Shown: in pieces, positions 10,588 through 25,500 of the stretch
How the letters are laid out: each line of letters starts with the position of its first letter
Position numbering within the stretch: position 1 is the stretch's first letter
Origin: Branchinecta lynchi
Taxonomy: Eukaryota; Arthropoda; Branchiopoda; Anostraca; Branchinectidae
Assembly: GCA_023053575.1 (NCBI GenBank)
Contig: JAKZAP010000018.1
Span: 14,598,202 to 14,662,201 of the forward strand
DNA: 64,000 nt
Reading direction: 5' to 3'
Program-made: the position numbers and the translations under genes
The notes under the pieces: model-generated
Told to the model about the DNA's origin: nothing
The model's database searches: none
The model's input: only the letters and a program-made list of their open reading frames with translations

Positions 10588-13500
10588 CTGTAAAGAAAAT
10601 GTAATATAGAGCAGGAAAGATGTAGATTCTTCCGTTGACAACCGAGTTCTGTTATAAACCTAAGTTACGTTATAAACCGAGATACAGGCGAGTATTCCCT
10701 ACCAGAAACGTGGAGCGGCGTTGTTAATGCAAGAAAAACGAAGTCAATCAAAATCCGGAGAAACAACCTTTTCTGGGTTGTTTATATTTATGTTTACCCC
10801 CAACAAGATAGCTTCAGGGGGTCTTGTTTTTTTTTTATATTTATGTTATGTAGCCTTACTAGTACGAATAAATGAATGAATGAATGAATGGGTTGTTTTT
10901 CCTAGATTTCCAGTGTAGGTTAGTATATAATTTTCAGTGTAGGTTAATATATAGGTAGTAGATCCCCAACAAGATAGGTTCAGTTGGTCTTGTTTATCGC
11001 ATTATATTTATGTTATGTAGTCTATGTAGTACAAATAAATGAATGAATGTCACCGCCCCAATTGAGCAGCAAAAACAGCAGCCGTGTCAAAAATGAAATT
11101 TCAACACTAGTTTTTTTCCATACCGCGATCTGTAATAGGGAATAACCGAAATAGGATATTTATAGTTTAGGACCATATATAGTATAGTATAGGACCATTG
11201 CCTTCATGTTATTTGTAAAACCCCAAACAAGAACGAAAGATTCGGCAGTTCAACGGATCAGGAAACGAAGAAATGTATGATGGCTTAATTTGGTTGGAAG
11301 GGCATCTCGAAACAGTGGGGAGTTTCTCAAATGTTGACGGAACAAGATATGGTAGTTTATTTTGGAGTTAACCTACAGACTTGGCTGCTTGAGTTTTTTA
11401 AGATTTGAGGTAAACTGAAGTGCTCTGAAAGTTCCATCGGTAATAAAGAATCTAAGCATAGAATCAGCAATATGGGGCCGAGCTAAAGAGGGATCCTTGT
11501 CGTTCCACAGCGATTGATTTATATTATTATCAAGTGATTACGAAAATTAAAGAACCTGAACCAATCGAAATTCTCAATACTGAAACAGCACCAAACTGCC
11601 ACGCAGAAAGTTCGTCTTCTCAGGGAAGCCGGTATCCCTTCACACGCAAAAAGGCAAGGCAAACTATCATCGAATCAGAACTTGGAGCGTCTCCAAAATA
11701 AATAGAAGACCAGCGGAAATTTACCAAAGAAACCCACAAAGTTAGTATATCCGACTAGGGAACTCCGCAACTCTCCGCTATGTGTATAGAAATGTATCCC
11801 GGAAAAGAAGTAAAACCCAACGCAAGAACAAACGGAAGCTCTCAGACTAACTTGCACATCAAGCCCGGATAACGAACTTCCACCAGAACACAGAAAGACA
11901 TTAAACACTAATCTTTAAGTGCCCCCCCCCCCCCCAACTGACAGAGCTAAAAAAGTTGCCTGTTCTCATGCGACTGTATCAAACAGGAAAGGCTTCTAGC
12001 AGTGGCTTCGAGGATAAATGACCTAGCAAAGCTTGATGTTTATGGGGTCCCGAAATGTGAGTGACTTTACGAAGTCCAATGATAATTTGTTCGTCGTCTG
12101 AACCACTCATTTAAATTATCCACATATAGTTCAGTGTTTATAATGGGACCGAGCTAACGAGTTCGTATTTACAATTCATAATTCGGTTTATTTATCCACA
12201 AATATCTTTTGCAAACAAAAAATAGTGCTGGATATGTCAATACATCCCTGACGGTATCCCTGCCGGCCCCCAGTGATCAACATATCAACATAAGTGTTTT
12301 TTAAATTAAAGAACATGATCTCGAAAACATCTGTTAGTACAATGACTCTCGAAGGGGTTGATGTATTTAATTAATGTTGTCGTGTTTATTTACATTGTTT
12401 TGTTTAAGTGTTTTAATATGTATATTTTACTTTTGTATTTTATTCATACTCCGCTGTTACGCAAAAAGCGGGTCATAAATAAATAAATAAAATAAAAAAA
12501 TTAGTTCAAAGGTGCGTTTTTTTTATGTAGTTTCACTGTAGTTTGACGTACTTCTGTTTTCATTATGAAAGTACAGTATGTGGAATGGACAAGTAAAACG
12601 GTACACATACTGTACTCTTATAACTGAAACGAAAGTACGTCAAACTACAGTGAAACTACACCGAAATTACATAAAAAAAAATGTACCTTTAGTGTGAGGA
12701 ATGGGTAAAACCGCAGGTCAAGTTCGTAGACACATGCCAGCTAGGGTGGGCCTTCGGGTTAAAGAATGAAAAATTTAATCAGACTGCTCAATTAGGGAGA
12801 AGCAGGCATACTAAAACCAGATCTGAACTTAATTTTTCATAGTTCACCCAAAATCCAGCAGCGTCAATTTGGTAGGAGCCAAAATTTATTCTGACACCTC
12901 GGAATCTCAGATGTAGAGTCTGGTTTGGTCAGGTCAAAACCGATGTTTACAAGAGAATATTATCACACTGTTTCAATAACATGAGGATGGCGGTTTTAAC
13001 AGATAATGCGTAGATAACACTTCGGATGTTATCTGTTGTGTTTCAAAATGTTATGCATAATAAGCGTTACCATCAGGAAGAACCGAAAAACCGCCAAAAA
13101 GTGTTTGTTGAGTTTTCTGACATCATGACGATAAGGAATAAAGTCAGTAGATGCTTCTTTGGCTCTTCCTAACAAAGCTTGTTATGCATAACATTTCATG
13201 CACAACATTTTCAAACACAACAGATAACATCCGAATTGTTATCTGTTACGCATTATCTGTTCAAACCGCGCATCCTCGTGTTATCTGTTATGCAAGTTCT
13301 GACAGTGCATGAACTCCCTTTACTGACATTGTACCGTGCAGCGCTGAGAAATACTTAAAAAATCGTAGTACTTGTACTCTACATAAGTGGAAAATATCCC
13401 GAGTACTTTATACTCGTACTTAAGTAAAAAAAAACCATGAGGGTACTAAGTACTCAAGTAGGTATTTTCCTAATGGTGAACGATTCAATTGGTCAGTACG

Positions 13501-16500
13501 ATGGTAATCATCTCTGCTGAACCTGAACGGACGTCAGGGATCCATTGATTCTTTCTGCACTGCATATTGCCCTGTACTGACGCGAAAAACTAGACAAATA
13601 GGTACATTACTAGACTTGGTTGGCAAGCTTCCAACTTCACTGGATTCTTCCAAATCCGAAACGCATTACACGAGATGAAAGAGCCAACACGAGACCTACT
13701 GAATTTCTGGTCTTCACCTGACTTTGTCTACAGTATCAACGCACAGTAAAGCAAATAGATTGAATAAAACCACTTGATCAAGGAATTATAAGCACTATTG
13801 ATAGTTTATGCCAGAATCCGTGTGAACTAATTGTCCGGGACGAAAACAAGGTTTAGAGGTCAGTTTCAGTTTCATTGGACTATACTCAAAGACAAAAAAA
13901 ATTACACAATTTACATTCCTGCCAGCCAGGAAAGCAAAAATGTAGTGCTTGGCTAAGGCAGGGAAATAACTGATATTAATTTAAACACCAAACAGAATCA
14001 GCTAACTGAATATTATATTTAAAGAAAAAGGAAGGAGAGTAAAAAAAATAACCTATGGTTTCAACTTTAAATAAAAGGAGAGAGAAAATAAGGGAAAGAA
14101 GGAACGAGAAAGAAAGAAAACAAAAGAAAAACAGGAGGGGGGGGGGGTCTGAAGGAGGATAACACTAAACAATTTTCCCGTAATGACCTTTCGCTGCTCA
14201 CTTGAAGGAAATGTGTTTTCAACATGTTTCTCATCGGTAAATCAAACCTTGGCTTTCCACCCACCCCTAAATATAGGGCTATGTGACCCATCTGCGAATA
14301 ATATGTACTTTGACCATCCCCACCCTCTAGGCTCGGGGCCTACTCGCGGACGACGTGTACTTTACACACAAGGACCATCACACCAAGTCTGAACAAGGTA
14401 ACCTACCTAAACCTTACGAATCAACACAACGCATCAGAAAGTGTGCTTATATTAAAGGACACCTGAATGAAGGGTACCAAGTATCATCCCTATCTGTACG
14501 ACTTATAGAAATAAGGACTAATCTGTCCTTATTTGAGTACCGAACTACTTTAGAAATGAACAAATGTCTGCGTATACCTAGAAGAAATTCCAATACGATC
14601 CGGCCAGCGCTGTACAAGATTTGAATGAATTGCGCTTTTTGTCTTGGAGTCTGCATGTGCAAACCTCCAGAAAAGAACATCCCAATTTTAAAAACGTCAC
14701 GCTCAGAAGAACTATGTTCTCTGTGGCCATGTCTGTAAATGCATTCTCTATGGTGTGTTCAAGTATGGTTTCACCGTTGAGGTGTCCTTTAATAAATTTA
14801 AAAAAAAATGTTCCCCCTTTCTTTTCCAAAGTATCAATGGGGTATTTTAAATCATAATTTTCTATCATAAAAGAACTAGACTGAAATCGTAGCATCCATA
14901 CATTTACTCCTTTTACTTCCTACAATGGTCAACTATAAAGGGCAATACATTAACAAGTTTCACTAGACCGACGGGAAGACTGACGGAAAAGGGATTAAGA
15001 GGGAGGAGATTTTCGGGGTGGGGGAACTGATAAGAAATGGATTATTAAAATGATGGGCAGTTAAGATTTAAAGAAATAAGTAATGTTGGGAAGTTCCTCA
15101 GGTTAGCTTTTAAACACCGGAAAGATTTCTTCTGATGGGAAAGTTGTGTTTTTAGTGTTAATAAAGTATTCAGTGTAAATTAAAAATATTAAGAGTGTAT
15201 TAGTGTGTATATGCGCATGTAAGATTGTTCACTTTTTGTTTTGTTTTGTTGCATGATGGCCTGATGGCTTTAATGTGCAAGTAAATCATTCATTCACTCA
15301 TTCATATGGAAAAACTATACATCCAAGAGTCGGAGAAAAGTCAACGTTGCTAAAAAGCATGGCTCAATCTCCAAAACTTTGCAGTTTGAAAAGGAAGACG
15401 ACGAAGAATTGCCTAGAACAGGGCATCCTCCCTCTAAACTATAAAGGAAGAACAAGTACATTAAAACAGGGCTAACACATTTCGTCTTTTTTAGCAACTG
15501 GTCCGAAGGCTACAAATGCTAGAATCAAAAGTTTCCACAATTCCCTGGCTTTTCTCTAACGTCCCTGACCTGTAGCCTAGAAACCCTACTCACAACAATA
15601 GACAATCCTTTGATGGTTCTCGCTTGGTCAAACGTAGGCTCTTTCCGAGCGTGCCAGCCTCCTCGAGACTAAAACTACCATCAGACAAAAGCAGGATACA
15701 CAAAGGCAATCAAGGGAATCCGATAAAGTGAATAAATTACAAAGCTGAAAGGAAACACAATGCGGAAAGATAAAGAGAAGCGACTGAGGAAACAATAACG
15801 AAGGAAATCGTTTGTCCAGGAGTAAGCAAATAAATGGATTCCCTAAACCTCGGCGATTTACTGATTTGCCTTTGTTTTAATCATCACCCTAGCATCCATA
15901 GAGATGACTCGAAATCGTGATCAAGCATCTAATACGCCTGACAAGTTTAAGTAACCACATAGTAAGTCTAGCATACACTGTAAAAAGTTTCTCCGAGTAA
16001 GGATTAAAGTTAACTGCAGTATTTTATACTGGGATTAACCTTAGCTTTGCTGGGATAAGATTAATCCGAATTAGAAATAATCTTATCCCAATAGAGACGA
16101 GATTAGTCCCAGTAGTAAATACTGCAAGACTTTTTTTACAGTGTATTTTCGGATAGGCTATGACAAACGTTGGAAAAACCCATACTTTGTTTACTGTCTT
16201 CTTTTTCTTCCTTTAGCTGCGAGGGAGGCGCCCCGTTCTTGGCAATGCGCATTGACTGCGCCAACGGATACGTCAGCTGAATTTATTAGCGCTATTTCGG
16301 CATTTCTTGGCAAGGATAACCCTCACCCGATGAAAACTGTGTAGCCTGCGCAGTTGTATGATAGTTGTACGAAAAAGTTGCATCTAGTGATATGTAATAG
16401 TAAAGAGTACTATCATTTAATGTGCCTCAGACCGATCATAAGTAGTAGTATCCAGTAGCATTCTATCTTGCTATCCAGTCTTGCTAATAGTAGCATGCAG

Positions 16501-19500
16501 TAGAATGCAGTAACACGGTAGCCTTGAAGTAGGAGCATGTAGTAGCACAAGTTAGTACTCCCTGCTACTTTTTCGTACAACTTCCATACTACTAATTCTG
16601 AGGTAAATTTTTGATCGGGCAGGCTCAAAGCCAGATAAGTGAACCTGTGATACAATCAATGAAGACACAAATGCTCTATGACGGGTCTGAATCCGAGATC
16701 GTCGATTTCCACGACCGACGAGCTAGCAACTAAACAACCAAGGGGCTTGTGAAAAAGTTGGCAAATCACTAAAATCGCCAGATAGAAGCCGGCAACACAA
16801 TCAGAGCTCAGCTCGAAATAACTTCTACTAAAAAATTCAATTCCCCGTGTCACCGGACTGGGTACTTTTTACGCATAGACAGAAATTATAAAAGGGACTC
16901 GTTAGCCTGACAAATAAATCTAACTTAATTTGTACTTTATCTTCTTATCTCGCAGCCTGGTAGCGAGTCTCTACTTGCAAAGACTTGCGGAGAAAGGAAA
17001 AAAGAAACATAGACTTAAATTAAAGATCCCGGTGGGGCGGCCTTAAACAATTTTCTTAATGCTGGTAGACAAGACCAAAGGTGTCGATGGGATCCCAAAA
17101 ATCTAATATTTGATTCAGACAATTGGGTCTTTCTTAGCCAGATCCAGTCTTCGCCAGGCTCATCATCAGAGAAAACCAAGTTCAGATATACCTCTATAAG
17201 CCATATCTATTTTGACGATACTGACCAAGACTTCCTGCTTTACTTCTGCCAAGTTTCCGGTTTTGCCCGAATTCCGAGCTAACTACTAGTCCAGCAAAAA
17301 AAGAAAACTCAAGAAACGAATCCAGCGTATCTCCTTATCCCTATAAAGAACATCTAATCAACTTTAAATAAGACTTTGACTTAAAAAAATTCCGGTTACA
17401 ACCGGATCCCGGACTAATTATATGTCAGGGTAAAAAACGATTGTCATATACAGACTCAGCCTCTCTTCGTACCCCTTAATCTGTCACCTAATGAGCGAGA
17501 AAATGGTTTTCACCATCGCGTTCAGCATGTCTTCTTACCCCTAATCCGAACATTTAATCAACTTCAAATAAAACTTTTAATTTCAACCAACTTTCCGTTT
17601 TTTTCACTATCGTGCTCTACCCCATTATAGACTATCAGATTAGCTGTTTAAAAACATTTTGTTTGTCCATTAATTTAAACCCCCCACCCCTAAATGTGGG
17701 GCTACAGAGCTCATCTACGAACTTGACCTTACCCTTGACCCAATAAATCCTCACACCAAGTTTCATCAAAATATCTCATTCCCTTCGAGAGTTTTCGTGC
17801 TTACAGACAGACGGACATTTTAGCGATGTTATAGGTATACCTCTACTTACGTTTTGGGATCCCAAAAAGAGGACACGGCGTTATCAGTCCGATCAGAAAG
17901 GAATACTTTTTATACCGATCACTTTTCGGTCAGTCTGTCGGTTCCACGATTGCAAGTTAGGTACATCCAGATGTGCTAGAACTTTGACTAGAGGATCCGG
18001 ATGGAACTTGCTGAGAAGAAGAAGCATCTGCTCTAGATAAATCTTTTACACAACCAGACTGGATCTGGAAACTTCGGGGGCGGGGGTGTCGGGAGGGGTT
18101 TCCCGGAACTCCGGGATTTTCACGATGAAACTTGGCAGGCATATTGAGGGCCGGTTAAACTGACTTGAAAGTTGTCAGCTTCCAGATCCGACCATAGTGG
18201 GGCGGTGGAGTAGAGGAGGGGAAAACATAGCTTTCCAACAGGTGATCGGATTCGAACGAAACTTAATAATTAAAGGACATGTCTCTGGTGTTCTATTTCA
18301 TCTGTGGACCAGATTCGACAGCTGTATGGGAGCTGGGGGGACACCGGAAATCTCGTGAAACACTTAGACTGTAAGTATTGCTGAGAAAAAATAAGCATGT
18401 ACCCTAGACAAAACTTTTACACAACTGAAGTGGATCCGGACACTTTATGAGGGGTGGGGGAGGGGACTTCCCCGAACTCTGGTGATTGTGGTTTTTAGAT
18501 TTTCACGATGAAATTTTTCGGAAATATCAGGGACCGGTCAAACTGACTTGGAAGTAGTCAACTTCCCCATCCGACCATCGTGGGAGAGTGGAGGGAGGGG
18601 AATCCGGAATATTGAGTCAAGCCTAACTTTCGGACGGGTGATAGAATTCGAACGAAGCTCAAAAACCGAATAGAAGAGATGTCTCTTATGTTCCATTTCA
18701 AGTCCACACCGGATTCGGCAGCTGTGCAGGAGTTGGGGGGGGGGGACGATCAGGATCGAACTTGCTGGAAAGAACAAGCATATGCTCTAGCTAAATCTTT
18801 ACACACCGGATTGGATCCGGACACCTTGGAGTGGGGTTGAGGGGGGTGTTCCCGGCATTCCGGTGATGGTGGGGTGGAGGGGGCCGGGTTCTCCGAATTT
18901 TGGTGATGGTGGTTTGGGGATTTGATCGATGAAAATTGGCCGACTTATTGGGATCCGATCAAACTGCCCCCCTGTCAAACCCGATCATCGTCGGGGTATT
19001 GGAGGGACGGGGAATCCGGGGGTCCCGCGTAACTTTCGAACAAATTCCAATGAAATCCTTGCGTTATGATAGTGCTGAGGCTGTAGACATTGCAAATGCT
19101 ACAAGGCTTCTGACTTAACTCACCTACCATGTAAATGGTATGGGATTATCGACCCTGATGAAGGGATCATAGCCCAGATCGCCAGATACAACTCTGATAT
19201 TGTTGCTCATCCTTGGGCAACTATTTTGAGGCAATAGTTTTGTCTTTTGTATTTGGATATCCATTTTGTTCTTTGTTTTTCTTGAGTTAGTGTATTCTCT
19301 TGTTGTGTATTTTTCGTTTTTTTTTTTTTCATCTTATAATCCATCTGTTTTATAATAATATAATATTTATTTATTACCCACTTACATCAAAAAGATTAAT
19401 AGTGGAGTATAAACTTGAAGAAGGAAAAAGAAAAAACGGAAAAAGACGTAATACAACAACTAGAATCAACAAAACATTAATAAAACAAACGGATCAAACC

Positions 19501-22500
19501 GTGGTGAGGCGACAAACGCCGATACGCTGTTTCTGAGAGCTTTTTGTGTAGATCAGTCAGCTTCTCAGTAATATTCGGAAGATAAAACTTTTTAACTATC
19601 TTTCGATTCTTGTACCACAGAGGAAGATAGAGAAGAAATTTACAGAATCGGAAGTAAGAAGATCGAATATCGCTAATGTCTTTTTTCTTAAATATAGGGT
19701 AAAGCCCAGAAAGGTAAAGAACAGAATGATCGGAGAAAGTAGAGTAAAGCTTACCAAGGGCGACACGATTGTATTTCCCTCGATTGGCTACAATTTTAGA
19801 GTAACCAATCTGGATTTTCACTCTGGCATCCCGGACAGCGCGCTCACGCAGAGTTTTAAGATTTTTTGTAAGTGTAATACCCAACCACCGGATCGAGTCT
19901 ACATGAGGGATAGAGAAATTTTGAGAACTTAAAGGTCTAGTAGAAGAAGGAACGTTGAAAGAAAGATACTCACATTTATCAGCATTAAGCGAAAGACCGA
20001 TATTAGTAAAGGAAGAAGAAACTTTATGAACCATCTGCGAAAGACTGAGTTTAGACCGGCTAATTTGAAGAATGTCATCAGCATAAGCAAGGTAGGAGAT
20101 ATCACTCAAACCAACAAAACACATAGAAGAAATATTCTCAAGAATACCAGAAATACAAAATTTAAAAATACTAGGAGATAATACTCCACCCTGCCGTACG
20201 CCCCGACGAACAAAAACATTAGAAGATGAAAAGGCACCATTAGTTTTAATCCGAAGATAGGAGTTACCATACCAAAACTTTAGAAGAAAAATAACAGAAA
20301 GGTTAATACCATGATTATAAAGAGAGTAAAGAGCTTGACTATGTACAACACTATCGAAAGCCTTGGAAAGATCAAGAGCACAAATATGAAGACCATAACC
20401 TTTAGCCGAAGCATCTTTAAGAAGGGAAGCAAGAGCACGGTGAGCGTGCTGGCAACCAATGCCAGCCTGAAAACCAAACTGATTCTCCCCAAAATTAGCA
20501 TTAATGCTTATGAAAGGTAGTAAAATATACTCAAGGATTTTACTAAAATTACAAGCAACCGTAATAGGCCTGTAAGAAGAACAATCCAGCGGAGTCTTAC
20601 CTCGCTTAAGTACAGAGGTGACAGTTCCACACAAAAAGCTATCAGGAACAAGGGAGCAGCACAGGCACATTTGGAAAAACAACTGTAAATGGAAAAACAA
20701 AGACGGGCAATTTATTTTTAGATGACATGCACTGATACCGTCAACATCAAAAGAGCTTGATTTCAGTTTCTTAACAGAAGCAATTACAGCATCAACTGAA
20801 ACGGGAAGAACTTGTGCCTGAGTCAGGCAAGACGGGAGAACCGAATCAAGCAATTTCGAGTAAAACGCGTGCACGGCATAATTCACTTTAGAAAATATAG
20901 CAGAATAGTGGTCAGACCATGCGGCTGGTGTAATTGGGCAATTAGGATTTATCGAATTATCTAATTTAGCAGAATTAATCACTTTGTCCCATTCACTCTT
21001 ACTGGTAGGACAATCTGACCCTTTATATCGGCTTTTGATTTGATTTGATTTGATTGACGTTTTCATTTGATGGGAAATAAATATCAACATACATACATAC
21101 ATTGTAAATATGGGTGTGGATCAGTCTACCACAAACCCCTGTTTTTTGGATACCCTATGCAAAACGCTGGATATATCTAGCCCATTTGCATACCCTAAGC
21201 CTAACGCTGGGTACCCTATGCCAAATGCTGGACACCAATAAAATATTGATGATCTGAGCGAAGCTCAGCAATCAACCAATCAGAATTCACCTATAGTGAG
21301 GTAGGCCGGGGTTAGAGTAACAACACATATCCAGCTTTTGGCATAGAGCAACCGGTGTTAGGCACAGGCTATGCCAAGCGCTAAATATGTCCAGCGTTTG
21401 GCATAGGGTACACTAGATGTATCCAGTGTTTGGCATAGGGTATCCAAAAATTAGGGGTTTGTGGTTGACTGGTAGAATGGATAGAATAGAATAAAATAGT
21501 AATTTATTCACTCCCCCTTTCACGGTTACAAAACCTAAATTGGTGAGTACTGTCTATAACATATACATTTAAAGGCACGTACAAATGGTCAAAGGCTATT
21601 TAAAATTTCAAAAATCTTTGGTATAGAACTATTTTGATAACGGCTGTGTTTGGCCGCTACTGGTTGGAACATTGGGACCTTCGTAGAGACTGCTCGCTCT
21701 TGCCTTTCCCTTACATTGTTGTATGGGGGAGGGTGAAACTGATTGTAGATGGGGTGCGAAATAAGTTTTTTACCGATCTCGAGGCATAGATCCAGTCTAC
21801 CTTTCTCCAATGTATCAATTGTGTACGTGCTTAGAAGAAGGGAGTAGGGTACTTTTGGGCCTGGTTGGCTGGGTTTGGGCCTTTTGGCGACTGGTGTGGG
21901 TAGAATAGGATGATGACTTACTTATACTTGGGGAGGAAAAAGACTTTTGTCTTTTCACGCCAGGCTCATCAAAGGACCCCTTTCCGGTAATGCAATAACT
22001 GTGATATCGAAGCCTTCGTTTTGGAAAGCTGTTCTTCACATTAGGAAAAGACCCAGGACCAACCATAGATGAAGTCTCGGATGTCCCATCATCGGATGTC
22101 TCTTCCTCTAGAAATTTCTTCGCGTAGCTTTTCTCAGCGGCATCTTTGGGGGATGTCTGCAAAAGAACATATTCAGTCATCTTTTTTTTTCTATCTCTCT
22201 GAATTAAAAAAGTGCGACAGACAAATTCTAAGTCTAAGGGAGGCTCCCATTCCAATTATTCATGATGTTCATCGATCCAATCACGGACGTCTTTCACAGT
22301 CGATTTCCTTTAGAACGACCACGCGGTCAGCGCCGGGACTTGGGACACCTAACCGTGGCAGTCACTTGACTGTACAAAGAAATCTTGCAGTATTTGCTAC
22401 TGGGATCAATCTTGTCTGTAAAAAGATAATCTGATCTCTAATTTGGACAAATCTTAAACGTGGCAGTGACTATACACTGTACAAAAATAACTTGCAGTAT

Positions 22501-25500
22501 TTGCTAGTGGGATTAATCTTGTCTGTAAAAAGATAATCTTATCTCTAATTTGGATAAATCTTATCTCACCAGAGATACGACTAATCCCAGTAGCAAATAC
22601 TGCTGTTAACTTTAATTCGTACTCGAAGAAACTTTTTACAGTGTAGCCAGATGGACATGCGCTGAACGTTTCTTTTGGAAATCGTCAGGTTCTCTAAAAT
22701 AGCATAGTTTCACAGTTTTCTTGATCTGATTTTGTCTTCTTCTTTTTTTTTGACTCCCAAAAACAAAGAGCGTGTTCCACCCTTCTAACAATCGTCACTA
22801 TTAGTTACTATTTCCTTTTCACAAACTCATGAGAAGTTAACACGCTGACCGTTCCAACCTTCTCGAAATAGTAACTAATAGTAACTATTTGCTAACCATG
22901 CTTGGGAACGTAGTAAGCGTGGTAACTACGCATCTCTGTAATGTGATTGGTCGGGTTCGCCCATGGCATGATATTCTGCTGGAAAACAAAAATCCCTCCA
23001 GCCTTGACGGCGTCATGCGTTGTAACTACGGTAAGTAGGAGAGAGGGGGTCAGGTCGGTCATAGGGGCAGGTCCGGACGTCAGCTCTGCAAACCTCGCTA
23101 TTGAAATTTAAATTACGCGATTTTTTTTTCAGAGCTGTTACACTTATACTCATCTTCTGAAAAAAATTCCCGCAGTTACACTCCTGCGATGCTAGTGTCA
23201 CTTTTTTTGCGCGAAATGAAGTTCTACGTCATGGAGTCGGCACCTCATTTTAAGTTCCAAACCCACTTATATCATCGGTGATTTTTATTTAGGTAGCTTA
23301 AGATCGGCTCTACCATGCCCCAATTTCCGTGATTGATAAAAAAGTATGTGAGTTACGAATTTATTTCTATGAAAACAGCAACAGGGGCAGGTCTGGACAA
23401 AAGCACTTGAGGCAGGTTCCGACAGTAAAGCTGAATAGAACAAAATAAAAAATAATGAAACAAGATAAAATCGGAAGAGTGAAGGACAAAAGTCAGCAAA
23501 AAAGCTCAGAAAGCCTTTAAGACCCATTCCAGAAGAAAACAAGTCATATTCAGACCCAGTGGTAACAGCATATCCGGATGAAAATAGCAGAAGTTGATAA
23601 AGTGGCAGTATACTTGTGCAGTTTTCCCAAACGGAACCAAATGAACGAAACTGAAACTGCAGCTATAGCAAATGTAACAAGACCAAAGGTTTCGATGGGA
23701 TCCCAGAAGTTCAAATTTGATCAAGACAATTGGGTCTTGTCTTCGCCAGATCCAGTCTTCGCCAGACTCCTTAATTGAACACTTTTACTATTAAAATTTA
23801 GAAACAGATTAAGGCCAAATAGCTAATCATATGAGAAAACCAAGTTCAGATATGGACTCAGCATGTGTGTTTACCCCTTTAGGTCATATCTATTTTGCGA
23901 AGCAGATCTAAACTCCCTGCCTTACTTCTGCCAATTTTTCGGTTTCGGCGGAATTCCGGAACTATTTGTCCGGCGAAAAAATAAAGCTCAGAAACGAATG
24001 CAGCATGTCTCCTTACCACCAACCTCCAACCTCTAATCAACTTCAGATTAAACTTTTACTTTTAACAAATTTTCCGGTTTCAGCCGGATTCCGACCGATC
24101 TATACGTCCGGTGAGAAAATGATTGTCATATGCGAATTCAGCATGTCTTCTGACCGGCAGTCGAACATCTTATCAAATTTAAATAAAACTTTTACTTTAA
24201 ACAAATTCTCCGGTTATGGCCGGATTCCGGCCGAACTAATTGTCCGACGAGAAAATAATTTTCATATTCGGACCCAGCACGTTTACTTGCCTCTAAATCG
24301 AACCTCCAATCAACTTCATATTAAATTTTTACTTTTCACAAATTTTCCGGTTTTCGCCGGATTCCGGGTGAACTATTTGTCCGGCGAGAAAACAAACTGC
24401 ATATTCGAATTCAGCATGTCTCCTTGCCTCTAATTCGACTTTGTCATCAGCTTTAAAAAGATATTTTTTGTTCCACTTAATTTCAAACCCCCCCCCCCAC
24501 ACACTCCACCCCTAAATATAGAGCTACATAGCCCATCTTCGAACTTGAACTGTACTTCGACCTAAAGAGTCCGCATGCCAAGTTTGATCAAAATATCCCA
24601 ACCCCTTCGAGAGTTATCGTGCTAACAGACGGACGGACGGACAACTTTTGCGACGTCATAGGTATCCCTCCACTTACGTTTTGGGATCCCAACAACGTGT
24701 ATACAACTTTCTTGAAAGTCCTTCCTGGGTTACACACAAATTATGTCCGGAACTGCCCCAGCCATGTCCGAACCTGACCCCGGTCTGGGGGCAGGTCCGG
24801 ACAAAAGTAGCTAATAGAGAAATAAGATTTGCAAGGAAAATGACAGCTAAGACATGATTCTAAACAGTAAAACAAAAAAAAAAAATCAACAGACCCTAAA
24901 ACAAAATCTTGGTATGCAAAAAAGCAAAAACGTAACGAACCTGCCCCCCCCCCCCCTCTCCCCTAGGTTGGAACACGCTCAAGTTCAAATGGGTTGGAAA
25001 ATACATTTCCTGAAATCAAAGCAGCTTTCCTTTTCTTACTCTGGAAACTGTGGGAAAAAAAGCCGGGTAAAAGTTGTGCTTTTCCTTAAAAAAAAAATAT
25101 TGGGCGTGACAATTCCAGCTGGGGTGAGAAGTTTTCAAGCTCGATCGTCATGTTTTCAGGCTGTTGATATGAAAATAAAAAACTAACAGGGGTTCACATG
25201 TCCCTCGGTTTTCCCACCAATGAACAGATTTCCCGGAATCGAGGAGAACCAGAAACTCCGCTTTTATCAAAATTCCTTGAGACATCTGCTGAGAAATTTA
25301 CTACACTTCCGTCAAGTGATCGCAGCAGAAGCTTCACTCTCTTAGTGCCCCCGTATTTTTGCGAGCCGGCAACTTCCCCGAGAAATATGTGGCTGCACCA
25401 CGGTTCTTGAATAAGTAGGAAGCATATTAACTGTGCCGGACAGGATGTGTGAGGCTGAAACAGCGGACGTCATTTATTAATTAATTAATTAATTATCAAA

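Noticed and set aside
11463..11700. about 78 stop-free codons, plus strand
   Set aside because: It covers a LINE 3' UTR with GAACCT tail, has no ATG and no homology I know.
23966..24433. 155-codon frame with a repeated TNFPVxAGF pattern
   Set aside because: The frame comes from family A tandem units. Other copies (for example 27500 and 45789) break it at different places.
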